Assembly: GCA_028277185.1 (NCBI GenBank)
Contig: JANQGQ010000027.1
Coordinates: 1-44,508 of the forward strand
Length of the DNA stretch: 44,508 nt
Direction of reading: 5' to 3'
DNA from: Woeseiaceae bacterium
Lineage (GTDB): Bacteria; Pseudomonadota; Gammaproteobacteria; Steroidobacterales; Woeseiaceae
The position numbers and the translations under genes are program-made. Below, in pieces: positions 1 through 9,411 of the stretch. The stretch's first letter is position 1, and each line of letters begins with the position of its first letter. The notes beneath the pieces were generated by a model that saw only the letters and a list, made by a program, of their open reading frames with translations, was not told the origin of the DNA and ran no database searches.

Positions 1-175
1 AAGCGGACCGACGTCCCTCCCACCCCGGCAACCTTCGACATCCTAATCGAAGGGCCACAATCAACATACAAGCGGACCGCAGGGAGCCATCCCGCTACAG
101 AGCACCCGGACGGCAAGGCCGCAAATGCCACGACAATGCCCTCGCCAACCCCCCCGGACGGCAAGGCCACAAAAT
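1..175. repeat. Degraded cluster of dispersed intergenic palindromic repeats
   Basis: This gene-free stretch downstream of lptG carries pieces of the repeat family found intact at 32161-32408. Positions 70-121 match 32357-32408 at 50 of 52 bases: most of the loop plus one full arm, without the opposite arm. The end motif CCCGGACGGCAAGGCC occurs at 105-120 and again at 153-168. The loop start AAGCGGACCG occurs at 1-10 and again at 70-79. The window therefore seems to open inside a run of partial copies. No coding potential or transposase is visible. Copy identity is read directly from the sequence; the nature of the element is unknown. Confidence 0.75.
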
Positions 176-207
176 ACGCGACACGACTAACGACCGGCCG
201 GACTGGA

Positions 208-1275
208 CTAGTTGACGCGCCGAAGCGCGAGAAGGGTTAAGAGCAGTAAAACCCCGGAGGGCAGCCAGGAAACGAGCGCCGGATCGAGATCGAAGACCTG
301 TCCGGAGTTGGCGAGCGTCTCGCTCGCGAGGTAGTAGCTCAGCCCAATGACCACACCGATCATCAACCGGCTTCCCGCCCCCCCCGAGCGGAGCGACCCG
401 AACACAAAGGCCAGCGCAAGCACCGGCATCACCACGATCGTGGCGGTCCGGGAAATCCGGTACCAGAACTCGGTCTCGTACTGACCGGCGTCGAGCTCGT
501 TGCGCTTCAGGTAGTCGATGTAGCTCAGAAGACCGCGCAGCGACAGACTCAGCGGCTTGGCCAGACCGCTGCCAAGGAGTTCCGCGTTGACCTCGAACTC
601 CTCGGTCGCGACCGACTCCTCGCTGACCATGACACGATCGTCGAAGAACCGGGTCTCCCGAAAGTTTTCCAGCCGCCAGGTGTCATCGCCGTCCAGTCCG
701 GAATTGTCGGCAAGGGCAATGGATTCCAGACGATTTTTCTCGTCAAAACGATACAAGTACAGGGTCCCGAACTCGAACTCGGCGCTCACCCGCTCGAGGT
801 GCAGGAACACGTCGCCGTCACGAACCCAGGTCTCGTTGCCCAGACGGTCGTCCTCCTGGCCAAGACGCTGCTCCATGCGCATGTTTCGCGCATAGAAGTC
901 CAGTGGCGGTCCGATGAACTCGCCCAACAAACCGGTCACGATGACAATCAGCAGCCCGGGCAGCGCGACGAGACCCGCCAGCTTACGGACCGACATACCC
1001 GCCGCGCGCATCACGATGAACTCGCTGTTCGCGGCGATGCCGCCGAGCCCCAGCAAAGAGCCAATGAGAACGGCCACGGGCATGAGCTCGAATGCGAGGA
1101 TCGGCAGTCTAAGCGCGGTGAACAGCACCGCGTCGGCCGTCTCATAGTCGTTCTGCACGTCTTCGAGCTCCGCGATGAGCTCGAACAGGCCGGCGAGGGC
1201 CAGGAGTACCGCCAGCACCATCGCGGAACTGGCGAGCACATTGCGCGTCAGGTAGGCGGCGAGTATCGAACTCAT
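208..1275 (-). CDS. lptG: LPS export ABC transporter permease LptG
   Basis: LptG is one of two inner-membrane permease subunits of the LptB2FG transporter, which extracts lipopolysaccharide from the inner membrane and passes it through LptC and LptA to the outer membrane. The 355-residue product has the YjgP/YjgQ layout: an N-terminal membrane block starting MSSILAAYLTRNVL, a large periplasmic beta-jellyroll region at roughly residues 120-265, and a C-terminal membrane block. E. coli LptG is 360 aa. An in-frame start exists 81 bases upstream, but the ATG at 1273-1275 aligns with the family N-terminus and overlaps the lptF stop as ATGA, so it is preferred. It is co-transcribed with and translationally coupled to lptF. 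Confidence 0.95.
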   Translation of the reverse strand: MSSILAAYLTRNVLASSAMVLAVLLALAGLFELIAELEDVQNDYETADAVLFTALRLPILAFELMPVAVLIGSLLGLGGIAANSEFIVMRAAGMSVRKLAGLVALPGLLIVIVTGLLGEFIGPPLDFYARNMRMEQRLGQEDDRLGNETWVRDGDVFLHLERVSAEFEFGTLYLYRFDEKNRLESIALADNSGLDGDDTWRLENFRETRFFDDRVMVSEESVATEEFEVNAELLGSGLAKPLSLSLRGLLSYIDYLKRNELDAGQYETEFWYRISRTATIVVMPVLALAFVFGSLRSGGAGSRLMIGVVIGLSYYLASETLANSGQVFDLDPALVSWLPSGVLLLLTLLALRRVN

Positions 1276-2351
1276 CGCAACAGCCTTCGATGCCAGCCGT
1301 TCTGGGCGCTGAGCAGGCCCAGGGTGAACACCGCAACGCCGGCGTGGACCCACCATAGGCCCAGCGCCGGGCTAACGCTGCCCTGCTCGATCCAGGCCTT
1401 GGCCGCATTCAGCATGTTGAGATAGATGATGAACACCAGAAGCCCGATCGCTATGCGCCCGTAGCGCCCCGCACGGGGCCTGCTCTTCGACAGCGGAACC
1501 GCAAGGAGTGCCAGAAGTATGGTGGACAGCGGAATGCTCAGACGCCACTGCAGCTCCGCAAGCTCGGGAACGCCGTCTGCGCGAAGCAGGCTTGCGAACG
1601 GCATCGAGCGCGGCTCGGGATCGGAAGGATCGAAAGTGGGCAGGCGGTAGGGAATCCCGTGCTCGCCAAACTCCACGACGCGAAAGCCGGCGGTCCCGGG
1701 CACGCCCTCGTAGCGGCGGCCGTTGCTAAGAACGAGGACCCGCGTGTCCGCATCCTCGCCGTCGATTTGCTCGCCGCGCTCGGCGATGACGACTTCGACC
1801 CCGCGCTCGGCTATGCGGCGCTTGAGGAAGACGTTTTCGAGAACGCCGTCCTCCCGCGCGCGCTCCGTGTACACCACAGCCTGGTCGGGCCCGAAGGTCG
1901 TGAAGCGACCGGCTTCGATACTCGCCAGATCCGCCTCGCGGCGCGCCTCCGCGCCGATCCGTTCGATCTCCGTCATCGCCGCCGGGCCGGCCTCGAGCGC
2001 GACCCATCCGACACCCGCGGCAAGCGGCACGAGCAACAGAGCCAGCGGCCGGTAGATGCCGGCCGGCCCGATTCGGCACGCCATCATCGCCGGCATCTCG
2101 CTGTCGCGGTAGAGCCGGCCGAGCGCAAGCATCACGGCGAGGAAGAGCCCTACCGGAATCAGTACGGTCAGATACTGAATCGCCGACAGAGCGATGACTT
2201 CGAACACGGCGTCCTTGGGCACGTCGCCCTTTGCGACTTCCCCCAGAACCTGCGCGAACTGGTTGGTCAGAAGGATGAGCAGCAGGACCGCCGTGACGGC
2301 GAACCAGGTCGCGGCGATTTCGCGAAACAGGTAGCGGTCAAGGATGCGCAC
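1272..2351 (-). CDS. lptF: LPS export ABC transporter permease LptF
   Basis: This is the partner permease of LptG in the LptB2FG lipopolysaccharide extractor. The 359-residue product begins MRILDRYLFREIAATWFAV, a typical LptF start, and has a first transmembrane helix, further N-terminal helices to about residue 120, a periplasmic domain, and three C-terminal helices. E. coli LptF is 366 aa. The start codon is GTG (2349-2351). It is the first gene of the lptFG pair and diverges from pepA across 265 bases, the usual gammaproteobacterial arrangement. The ATPase lptB is not in this window. Confidence 0.95.
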   Translation of the reverse strand: MRILDRYLFREIAATWFAVTAVLLLILLTNQFAQVLGEVAKGDVPKDAVFEVIALSAIQYLTVLIPVGLFLAVMLALGRLYRDSEMPAMMACRIGPAGIYRPLALLLVPLAAGVGWVALEAGPAAMTEIERIGAEARREADLASIEAGRFTTFGPDQAVVYTERAREDGVLENVFLKRRIAERGVEVVIAERGEQIDGEDADTRVLVLSNGRRYEGVPGTAGFRVVEFGEHGIPYRLPTFDPSDPEPRSMPFASLLRADGVPELAELQWRLSIPLSTILLALLAVPLSKSRPRAGRYGRIAIGLLVFIIYLNMLNAAKAWIEQGSVSPALGLWWVHAGVAVFTLGLLSAQNGWHRRLLR

Positions 2352-2616
2352 GGAAAATGACGGCTTTGTTCAGACTTTTCAAAGGCTTTGTAACGATCCT
2401 GCCGAGAATGCGTTAGACTACCGCTTTTACCGGGGGCTTCACAGTCCATCGGCAGCTTCCAAGCCGGCCATGGACCGTGGGCTAGACGCCCCTGTAAAGC
2501 CTAAAAAACGCCGCACGATCCAATGCCTTACGCGAGCGCCGGCCCTTGAGTTTTCACTGAACGGGACCCGCCCTCGGGGATCGCTTTGCGCCAACAAGAA
2601 GGTAGCTTTACCAGCC
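2352..2616. promoter_or_regulatory. Divergent lptF / pepA intergenic region
   Basis: These 265 bases separate the divergent lptFG and pepA-holC-valS units and should hold the promoters of both. The part nearest lptF (about 2360-2440) is locally AT-richer than the surroundings. I could not find a convincing spaced -35/-10 pair on either strand. A weak SD-like AAGAAGG (2596-2602) lies 14 bases before the pepA ATG. The pepA reading frame stays open through this interval, but the translated stretch resembles nothing in PepA. Confidence 0.4.
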
Positions 2617-4119
2617 ATGGAATTTTTCACAACCACCGCAAAACCGTCCCGACGCGCCGTGGACTGCGTCATTGTCGGCGTCTACACCAGAAACCGACTC
2701 GGCCGGGGCGCCGAGGACATCGACCAGGCCAGCCGCGGTCAGCTCGGCAAGTTTCTGAAGAGCGGCGACATCTCGGCGGAGGCCGGCGCGGTCACGATGC
2801 TCAGGGACCTGCCGGGCGTCACGGCGCGCCGGGTTGCCGTCGTCGGTCTCGGATCCTCACGTCAGCTCGGCGTCCGCGGTTTCCGCAAGGCGCTCACCAG
2901 CGTCATGAACGAACTCAAACGAACCCGGGTTCGTCAGCTCCTCTCGACCCTGGGGCTCGAAGACGTCGCGGGTGCGGACCCCTACTACCTCGCGCGCTAC
3001 ACGGCGGAGACGATTGGCGACAGCCTTTACCGCTTCACGGAAATGAAGAGCAAGAAGGCGCCGCCGGCGATGCCGCTCAAAAAGCTCGGCTTCGCGATCG
3101 CGTCCCGCGGCGAAGCGGCGCGTTACCAGCGTGGCGCCGAGCACGCACTGGCTATCCTCAAGGGCAAAACGCTTGCTCGCGATCTTGGCAATCTCCCGCC
3201 AAACGTGTGTACGCCGACGTATCTCGCACGAAAGGCGCAGCAGATGGCCCGGTCGTCAAAGCACCTGACGACGCGCGTGCTCAACGAAACCGAGATGAAA
3301 CGCCTCGGCATGCACACGCTGCTATCGGTGACGGCAGGCACCGCGGAGCCCGCCAGGCTCATCGTCATGCAGTACAAAGGCGCCGGCAGCGACGCGCCCA
3401 TTGTCCTCGTCGGCAAGGGCGTGACCTTCGATTCCGGCGGAATCTCGCTCAAGCCCGGGCCGGCGATGGACGAGATGAAGTACGACATGTGCGGCGCCGC
3501 CGGCGTAATCGCCACGATGCTCACGGTCGTGACGCTCAAGCTCGAGGTCAATCTGACCGTCGTGGTGCCCGCCGTCGAAAATCTCCCGGGCAGCAATGCG
3601 ACAGTCCCGGGCGATATCGTCAAGAGCATGTCCGGGCAGACCGTTGAAATTCTGAACACCGATGCCGAGGGCCGGCTGATCCTCTGCGACGCGTTAACCT
3701 ACGCCAGCCGCTTCAAACCGGCGAAGATCATCGACGTAGCGACGTTGACGGGTGCCTGCGTCATCGCCCTCGGCCATCATCACACGGGCGTCATGACTCC
3801 GCATGACGAGTTGGCGGAGGAAATCCTCGCCGCGGGCCGGCGTGCGGACGACCGCGGCTGGCCGCTGCCTCTGACGGAAGACTACGCGGAGCAACTCAAG
3901 AGCAACTTCGCGGATTTCGCCAACATCGGCGGCCGCGAAGGCGGAGCCATTACGGCCGGCTGTTTTCTCGCCAGGTTCACGGAAGGCATGAACTGGGCGC
4001 ACCTCGACATCGCCGGCACCGCATGGAAATCCGGTGCCCAGAAGGGCGCGACCGGGCGTCCGGTGCCCATGCTCACCGAACTCGTGCTCGGGCACGCAGG
4101 CGAGTTGCCGCGACGCTGA
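2617..4119 (+). CDS. pepA: Leucyl aminopeptidase PepA
   Basis: M17-family cytosolic aminopeptidase; a hexameric two-metal enzyme that removes N-terminal residues from peptides. E. coli PepA also binds DNA in Xer recombination and carAB control. The 500-residue product (E. coli 503) has the N-terminal macro-like domain and the C-terminal catalytic domain. The M17 signature NTDAEGRL starts at residue 347, and the metal/catalytic lysine lies in VGKGVTFDSGG (Lys267). The frame is open upstream to 2344, but the ATG at 2617 gives the family N-terminus (MEFFTTTAKPSRRAVDCVIV) and the right length. Its stop overlaps the holC start by one base (TGATG), as in the conserved pepA-holC-valS operon. Confidence 0.95.
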   Translation: MEFFTTTAKPSRRAVDCVIVGVYTRNRLGRGAEDIDQASRGQLGKFLKSGDISAEAGAVTMLRDLPGVTARRVAVVGLGSSRQLGVRGFRKALTSVMNELKRTRVRQLLSTLGLEDVAGADPYYLARYTAETIGDSLYRFTEMKSKKAPPAMPLKKLGFAIASRGEAARYQRGAEHALAILKGKTLARDLGNLPPNVCTPTYLARKAQQMARSSKHLTTRVLNETEMKRLGMHTLLSVTAGTAEPARLIVMQYKGAGSDAPIVLVGKGVTFDSGGISLKPGPAMDEMKYDMCGAAGVIATMLTVVTLKLEVNLTVVVPAVENLPGSNATVPGDIVKSMSGQTVEILNTDAEGRLILCDALTYASRFKPAKIIDVATLTGACVIALGHHHTGVMTPHDELAEEILAAGRRADDRGWPLPLTEDYAEQLKSNFADFANIGGREGGAITAGCFLARFTEGMNWAHLDIAGTAWKSGAQKGATGRPVPMLTELVLGHAGELPRR

Positions 4120-4541
4120 TGTCCCGCGTCGACTTCTACGTCCTGCAGCAGGCCGGGGAAGACGCCCGCATGCATTTCGCCTGTCGACTCGCGGAGAAGG
4201 CGTATCGCCTCGAACACACCGTGCACCTCGTCACGGATGACGAGCGCGCGGCGCGGACGCTCGACGAACTGCTCTGGAGCTTCCGTGACGGCAGCTTCGT
4301 GCCGCATGACCGCCTCGGAACTTCCGCGCCCGAGGCGCCGGTCACGATCAGCTCCGCACCCGACCTGCCGGAGAGCGCCGACCTGCTCATCAATCTCGCC
4401 GCGGAGCTGCCGCCGGCACCGGACGCTTTCCCGCGTATCGCCGAGCTAGTAACCTCCGACGAGGACGCCCGTCTCCGGGGCCGGCACCGCTTCTCCGAGT
4501 ACCGGAACCAGGGCCACGAGATCGAAACCCACAAGCTATAG
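4119..4541 (+). CDS. holC: DNA polymerase III chi subunit HolC
   Basis: HolC (chi) pairs with psi (HolD) in the clamp-loader complex and links the replisome to single-stranded DNA-binding protein. The 140-residue product (E. coli 147) starts MSRVDFYVLQQAGEDARMHF, close to the family start pattern, and includes the expected 'L-W-S-F-x-D-x-S-F-x-P-H' region (LLWSFRDGSFVPHD). The ATG at 4119-4121 overlaps the pepA TGA by one base; a longer in-frame start inside pepA is not needed. It sits 18 bases before valS in the standard pepA-holC-valS order. Confidence 0.93.
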   Translation: MSRVDFYVLQQAGEDARMHFACRLAEKAYRLEHTVHLVTDDERAARTLDELLWSFRDGSFVPHDRLGTSAPEAPVTISSAPDLPESADLLINLAAELPPAPDAFPRIAELVTSDEDARLRGRHRFSEYRNQGHEIETHKL

Positions 4542-4559
4542 CATCCTGACCCGGGATCC

Positions 4560-7316
4560 ATGGACAAGGCATACGAACCAAGCGAGATCGAGCAGCGCAT
4601 CTACGAGCGTTGGGAGGCCCTGGGTTGCTTCGAACCCTCCGGCGACGGGCCGCGCTACTGCATCATGATTCCGCCGCCAAACGTGACCGGCACGCTGCAC
4701 ATGGGGCACGCGTTCCAGGACACGATCATGGACGCGCTGACCCGCTACCACCGCATGCTGGGCGGGCGCGTGCTGTGGCAGCCCGGAACCGACCATGCGG
4801 GGATCGCCACGCAGATGGTCGTCGAGCGCCTGCTCGCGACGGAGGGCACTTCGCGTACCGAACTCGGCCGAGAGCGCTTCGTCGAGCGGGTCTGGCAGTG
4901 GAAGGAACAGTCGGGCGACCGGATTTCGCGTCAGCTCCGGCGGCTCGGCGCCTCGGTCGCGTGGTCGCGCGATCGGTTCACGATGGACGAAGGTCTGTCC
5001 GAGGCCGTTACCCGGGTGTTCGTGAGCCTTTACGAAGATGGGCTGATTTACCGCGGCAAGCGGCTGGTCAACTGGGATCCGGTCCTGCACACGGCGCTGT
5101 CCGATCTCGAAGTCCTGTCGGCCGACGAGGACGGCCACCTCTGGCATTTTCGCTATCCTCTCGCATCCGGCGAGGGATACCTCGTCGTTGCGACGACGCG
5201 GCCCGAGACCATGCTCGGCGACACGGCCGTCGCCGTGCATCCCGACGATACCCGCTACCGGCATCTCGTCGGCGAGGAGATCGACCTGCCCATTGCGGGG
5301 CGGCGCATCCCGATCATCGCCGACGACTACGTCGATCCCGAGTTCGGCACCGGCTGCGTCAAGATAACGCCGGCCCACGATTTCAACGACTACGACATCG
5401 GCAAGCGGCATGACCTGCCGATGATCAACGTGCTGACCGACGACGCCGCGATGAACGACGCGTGCCCCGAAGCGTACCGGGGCATGGACCGCTTCGCCGC
5501 CCGCAAGGCGATCGTCGCGGAGTTCGAGCGTCTCGGCCTGCTCGACAAAGTCGAGGACTACACGGTCAAGATTCCCCGAGGCGACCGCTCCGGCGCCGTG
5601 ATCGAGCCCTACCTGACCGACCAGTGGTATGTCGATGTCGAACCGCTGGCAAAGCCGGCTATCGAAGCCGTCGAGTCGGGACGCATTCGCTTCGTACCGG
5701 AGAACTGGTCGAAGACCTATTTCGACTGGATGCACAACATTCAGGACTGGTGCATCAGCCGCCAGCTCTGGTGGGGACACCGGATACCTGCCTGGTATGA
5801 CGATAACGACAACGTGTACGTCGGGGCGAGCGAAGCCGACGTGCGCCGCAAGCACGGGCTTGCCGAAACGGTGGTACTGCGGCAGGACGACGACGTACTC
5901 GACACGTGGTTTTCCTCCGGTCTGTGGCCGTTCAGTACGCTGGGCTGGCCGAAGAAAACTGCGGCGCTCGACGACTTCTACCCGGGCAGCGTGCTCGTCA
6001 CCGGCTTCGACATCATCTTCTTCTGGGTTGCCCGGATGATCATGCTCGGGATTCGCTTCATGGACGACGTGCCGTTCCGCGAGGTGTACATCCACGGCCT
6101 GATTCGCGATCAGGACGGACAGAAGATGTCCAAGTCGAAGGGCAACGTGCTCGACCCCCTAGACCTGATCGACGGTGTCGACCTCGACACGCTGCTCGGG
6201 AAACGCACGACGGGCCTCATGCAGCCGCAGCTCGCGCCGAAAATCGAGAAAGCGACGCGGCAACAGTTCCCTGACGGGATCGAGCAATACGGTGCCGACG
6301 CGCTGCGCTTCACGTTTGCGGCGCTCGCCACGACCGGGCGCGACATCCGCTTCGATCTGGGCCGGATAGAAGGCTACAAGAACTTCTGCAACAAACTCTG
6401 GAACGCCGCCCGCTATGTGCTGATGAACGTCGGCGAGCCCGAAACGGGCGACGTCGAGTACTCCGCCGCGGACCACTGGATACGATCGCGTCTCGACCAC
6501 GCAACCGGCCAGGTCCGGCACCACTTCGAGCAATACCGGTTGGATCTTGCCGCACAAGCGGTCTACGAGTTCACCTGGCACGAGTTCTGCGACTGGTACC
6601 TGGAGCTCTCCAAGCCGGTGCTGCAATCCGATGGAATCAGCGCCGGGATCCGGCGCGGCACCCGGCGCACCCTGATCGGGACGCTGGAAGCCTTGCTGCG
6701 GCTGCTGCATCCGATCATGCCGTTCGTCACCGAAGAGATCTGGCAGCAGGTTGCGCCGATCGCGGGCATCGAGGGCGAGACGATCATGCTGCAGCCGTTT
6801 CCGGAAGCCTCCGCCGCGCCGCCGCCACCCGACGCCACGGCCGATATCGAATGGGTTCGCCGGTTCATCCTCGGCATACGGCAAATCCGCGGCGAGATGG
6901 ACGTCTCGCCCGGCAAGCCGGTAAGGGTGATCCTCAAAGGCGCAACGGAGGTTGACCGGTCCCGCGCCGAGCGCCACGCGCTGCTGCTCGAAAAGCTCGG
7001 CCGCGTGGCGTCGGTCACGACGCTTGGAAACGACGAGGAAGCGCCCCCGGCCGCAACCGCGCTGGTCGACGACCTGCGCGTACTCGTTCCGCTGGAGGGC
7101 CTGATCGACGTCAGCGCCGAGCTTAAGCGACTCGAAAAGCAGGAGGCGAAGCTCGTTGCCGAGCGCAGCAAGTCCGAAGGCAAGCTCGGAAATGCGAATT
7201 TCGTGAACAATGCACCCACTCAAGTAGTCACACAGGAGCGTGAACGCCTCGCCGAATTTGAACGACGGCTCCAGCGGCTCTCCGAACAGCGGGCGGAACT
7301 CGAAACGCTCGCCTAG
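4560..7316 (+). CDS. valS: Valyl-tRNA synthetase
   Basis: Class I aminoacyl-tRNA synthetase that charges tRNA-Val and edits misactivated threonine. The 918-residue product (E. coli 951) has the HIGH-type motif HMGH at residues 47-50, the CP1 editing domain at about 190-345, and KMSKS at 522-526. The ValRS-specific segment [20 protein letters not shown] follows, then an anticodon-binding domain at about 635-780. A C-terminal coiled-coil arm (about 850-918) is rich in Glu, Lys and Arg. The ATG at 4560 begins [15 protein letters not shown]. It is the last gene of the pepA-holC-valS unit. Confidence 0.97.
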   Translation: MDKAYEPSEIEQRIYERWEALGCFEPSGDGPRYCIMIPPPNVTGTLHMGHAFQDTIMDALTRYHRMLGGRVLWQPGTDHAGIATQMVVERLLATEGTSRTELGRERFVERVWQWKEQSGDRISRQLRRLGASVAWSRDRFTMDEGLSEAVTRVFVSLYEDGLIYRGKRLVNWDPVLHTALSDLEVLSADEDGHLWHFRYPLASGEGYLVVATTRPETMLGDTAVAVHPDDTRYRHLVGEEIDLPIAGRRIPIIADDYVDPEFGTGCVKITPAHDFNDYDIGKRHDLPMINVLTDDAAMNDACPEAYRGMDRFAARKAIVAEFERLGLLDKVEDYTVKIPRGDRSGAVIEPYLTDQWYVDVEPLAKPAIEAVESGRIRFVPENWSKTYFDWMHNIQDWCISRQLWWGHRIPAWYDDNDNVYVGASEADVRRKHGLAETVVLRQDDDVLDTWFSSGLWPFSTLGWPKKTAALDDFYPGSVLVTGFDIIFFWVARMIMLGIRFMDDVPFREVYIHGLIRDQDGQKMSKSKGNVLDPLDLIDGVDLDTLLGKRTTGLMQPQLAPKIEKATRQQFPDGIEQYGADALRFTFAALATTGRDIRFDLGRIEGYKNFCNKLWNAARYVLMNVGEPETGDVEYSAADHWIRSRLDHATGQVRHHFEQYRLDLAAQAVYEFTWHEFCDWYLELSKPVLQSDGISAGIRRGTRRTLIGTLEALLRLLHPIMPFVTEEIWQQVAPIAGIEGETIMLQPFPEASAAPPPPDATADIEWVRRFILGIRQIRGEMDVSPGKPVRVILKGATEVDRSRAERHALLLEKLGRVASVTTLGNDEEAPPAATALVDDLRVLVPLEGLIDVSAELKRLEKQEAKLVAERSKSEGKLGNANFVNNAPTQVVTQERERLAEFERRLQRLSEQRAELETLA

Positions 7317-7391
7317 CCAGCGGCGAGTGAATTTCGGCAGGCGGCAACTGAGCACTGCATCACAGTCTGACGCGAGTTCAAGTGCATTTGC

Positions 7392-7408
7392 CGTCGCGAT
7401 TCGCGACG
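7392..7408. promoter_or_regulatory. 17-base palindrome upstream of the moxR operon
   Basis: The sequence CGTCGCGATTCGCGACG is a perfect 8-bp inverted repeat around a single central T. It lies in the 126-base gap between valS and the MoxR gene, ending 34 bases before the moxR ATG. The almost absent loop argues against a terminator hairpin and suits a dimeric DNA-binding site. No regulator gene is adjacent, so the binding protein is unknown and function is inferred from symmetry only. Confidence 0.35.
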
Positions 7409-7442
7409 ATTGACAGTCCCGTACGCAACCGAGAGGCAGGCA

Positions 7443-8396
7443 ATGCAGCACACCCTTGGCGCCCAGCCCATCGATTCCGCCCGAGCAGCGCTGGACGCCG
7501 CGCGCGTTACGCTCAACGGGCTCATACTCGGTAAGGACGCGCAGGTATCGCTGGCTCTGTCGTGTCTGCTCGCCCGCGGGCATTTGCTGATCGAGGATCT
7601 GCCCGGGTTGGGCAAGACGACGCTCGCGCAGTCGCTTGCGCACGTCCTTGGTTTGTCCTTCAACCGCGTTCAGTTCACGAGCGATCTGCTGCCTGCGGAT
7701 ATCGTCGGTGTGTCGGTTTTCCGTCAATCCTCCGGCGAGTTCGAGTTTCAGCCGGGCCCCGTGTTCGCCGAGCTCGTTCTTGCGGACGAGGTCAACAGGG
7801 CCACGCCAAAGGCACAGAGCGCCCTGCTCGAAGCCATGGAGGAGCAGCAGGTGTCCGTTGACGGGACGACCCGCGCCCTGCCCGACCCGTTCTTCGTCGT
7901 TGCCACGCAGAATCCGGCGGATCAGATCGGCACGTTTCCCTTGCCGGAGTCGCAGCTCGACCGCTTCCTGATGCGCATCGAGATCGGCTACCCGGACGAG
8001 CAGAGCGAACGGGAGCTGATCACGGGCGAGGATCGCCGCGCGATGCTTGCAGGCATCGAGCCGGTTGCGAATCCGGACACTGTCACGGTGCTGCAGAACG
8101 CCGCCCTCGGTCTGCGCATGAACGAGCCGCTGGTCGACTATATTCAGGCGCTCGTCCGGTATACGCGCGAGTCGCCGGACGTCGAGATCGGGCTGTCGCC
8201 GCGCGGGGCTCAGGCGCTTGCCGCCGCGGCGCGCGCGCACGCGTTCGTCGAGCGCCACTCCGGCGTGTTTCCGGACGACGTGCAGGCCGTGTTCGAGGCC
8301 GTCGCCGCACACCGTCTCAAGCCGGCCGCCAGTGCCGCGCTCCAGAGTCCCGAGGAAATCGCCCGGCAAGTACTCGCCGCTGTCGCTATCCCCTGA
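7443..8396 (+). CDS. MoxR-family AAA+ ATPase
   Basis: AAA+ ATPase of the MoxR/RavA clade, a group thought to act as chaperones in assembling or activating partner proteins, often encoded with DUF58 and vWA-domain proteins. The 317-residue product has Walker A LPGLGKTT at 53-60, Walker B LVLADE at 111-116, and a C-terminal lid domain, matching the family length. The ATG at 7443 follows an SD-like GAGAGGCAGG stretch and is preferred to a TTG 33 bases upstream. It opens a three-gene unit with a DUF58 protein and a TgpA-like transglutaminase; the DUF58 start is 13 bases past its stop. Confidence 0.92.
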   Translation: MQHTLGAQPIDSARAALDAARVTLNGLILGKDAQVSLALSCLLARGHLLIEDLPGLGKTTLAQSLAHVLGLSFNRVQFTSDLLPADIVGVSVFRQSSGEFEFQPGPVFAELVLADEVNRATPKAQSALLEAMEEQQVSVDGTTRALPDPFFVVATQNPADQIGTFPLPESQLDRFLMRIEIGYPDEQSERELITGEDRRAMLAGIEPVANPDTVTVLQNAALGLRMNEPLVDYIQALVRYTRESPDVEIGLSPRGAQALAAAARAHAFVERHSGVFPDDVQAVFEAVAAHRLKPAASAALQSPEEIARQVLAAVAIP

Positions 8397-8409
8397 GGAG
8401 CAACTCGTC

Positions 8410-9411
8410 GTGCGGCTGGCCTCCCCCTCACTCTCCTGGCTGCCGGACGTCCGGGAGAAAGCCGCGAACCGCGTCAGGCGCTGGGCGAGGAGCCGACAGG
8501 GTCAGGACAGCCCGGTTACGACCTTAAGGGCCGGTCGCGTTTACATCCTGCCAACCGGCGTCGGCATCGTCTTCGGCATCATGGCGTTCGCGATGCTGCT
8601 CGGCGCGATGAACTACAACAACAACCTGGCCTTCCTGCTGACCTTCGCCCTGGTGGCGCTCGGCTTCGTCAGCATGCACAGCTGCCAACGCAACATCGTC
8701 GGGCTGGAGATCGCCTTCGCGGGTGTCGAACCCGTGTTCGCCGGCGACACGGCGCATTTTCGTATCGCGCTGAACAACAGGGCAAAGAGCGGTCGCTGCC
8801 AGATCTCGCTGACGGGCGGAGAGCATCCGGGTCACGCCGTCGACCTGCCGCCCGGGGGCAGCGAAGTACTCGTCGTGCCCATCGCCGCCGAACGCCGGGG
8901 CCGCGTTCGCCTCCGGCGTTTCGGCGTGAGGACCCGGTATCCCTTCGAGCTGTTCCGCGCCTGGGCATGGCTGCATATGGAGCTGGACGGACTCGTCTAC
9001 CCGTCGCTTGCGACGCGGCCACCGCTACCGCCAATGTCCGTTGCCGCACTCGGACACCGGCAGCACGATGCGCGCGGCGAGGAAGACTTCGCCGGCTTGC
9101 GCAAGTTTCAGCGCGGCGACTCCCCGCGCAACGTCGCCTGGAAAGCTTACGCCCGCGCCGGACAGCTGTTCAGCAAGCGATTCAGCGGCGCCGACACGAG
9201 CAGCCAATGGTTCGACTTCGATGCACTGTCCGGCTACGACGTCGAGGACCGGCTTTCGATCCTGGCGCGCTGGATTGTCGACGCGGATCGTCGCGGCGAG
9301 GACTACGGGCTGCGGCTGCCCGGCCGTGAGTTCCCCCCGGCGCACGGAGCCGCACACCGTCTGGACTGCCTCGAGGCACTCGCGCTGTTCGGCGAGGACG
9401 GAAGCTCATGA
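8410..9411 (+). CDS. DUF58 domain-containing membrane protein
   Basis: Conserved MoxR partner of unknown biochemical activity. The 333-residue product has two adjacent N-terminal transmembrane helices (about residues 48-90) and a soluble C-terminal region. That region carries the DUF58 signature at about residues 220-250, with the pattern E-D-F-x-G-L-R-K-F-x-x-G-D, then R-N-V-A-W-K-A-Y-A-R. The start is taken as GTG at 8410-8412 because GAGGAG (8395-8400) lies nine bases upstream; the open frame extends back into moxR without family similarity. Its stop overlaps the next gene's ATG as ATGA, so the two are translationally coupled. It probably acts with MoxR on an envelope target. Confidence 0.9.
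   Translation: MRLASPSLSWLPDVREKAANRVRRWARSRQGQDSPVTTLRAGRVYILPTGVGIVFGIMAFAMLLGAMNYNNNLAFLLTFALVALGFVSMHSCQRNIVGLEIAFAGVEPVFAGDTAHFRIALNNRAKSGRCQISLTGGEHPGHAVDLPPGGSEVLVVPIAAERRGRVRLRRFGVRTRYPFELFRAWAWLHMELDGLVYPSLATRPPLPPMSVAALGHRQHDARGEEDFAGLRKFQRGDSPRNVAWKAYARAGQLFSKRFSGADTSSQWFDFDALSGYDVEDRLSILARWIVDADRRGEDYGLRLPGREFPPAHGAAHRLDCLEALALFGEDGSS

Noticed and set aside
2344..2616. 91-residue N-terminal extension of PepA
   Set aside because: The frame is open, but the translated segment has no similarity to the family, covers the divergent promoter region, and the 2617 start gives the normal 500-residue length.
6159..8369. 736-codon open frame on the minus strand opposite valS and moxR
   Set aside because: It spans two genes with clear domains on the plus strand and its translation shows only GC-driven composition (Arg, Leu, Asp, Gly rich) with no recognisable domain.
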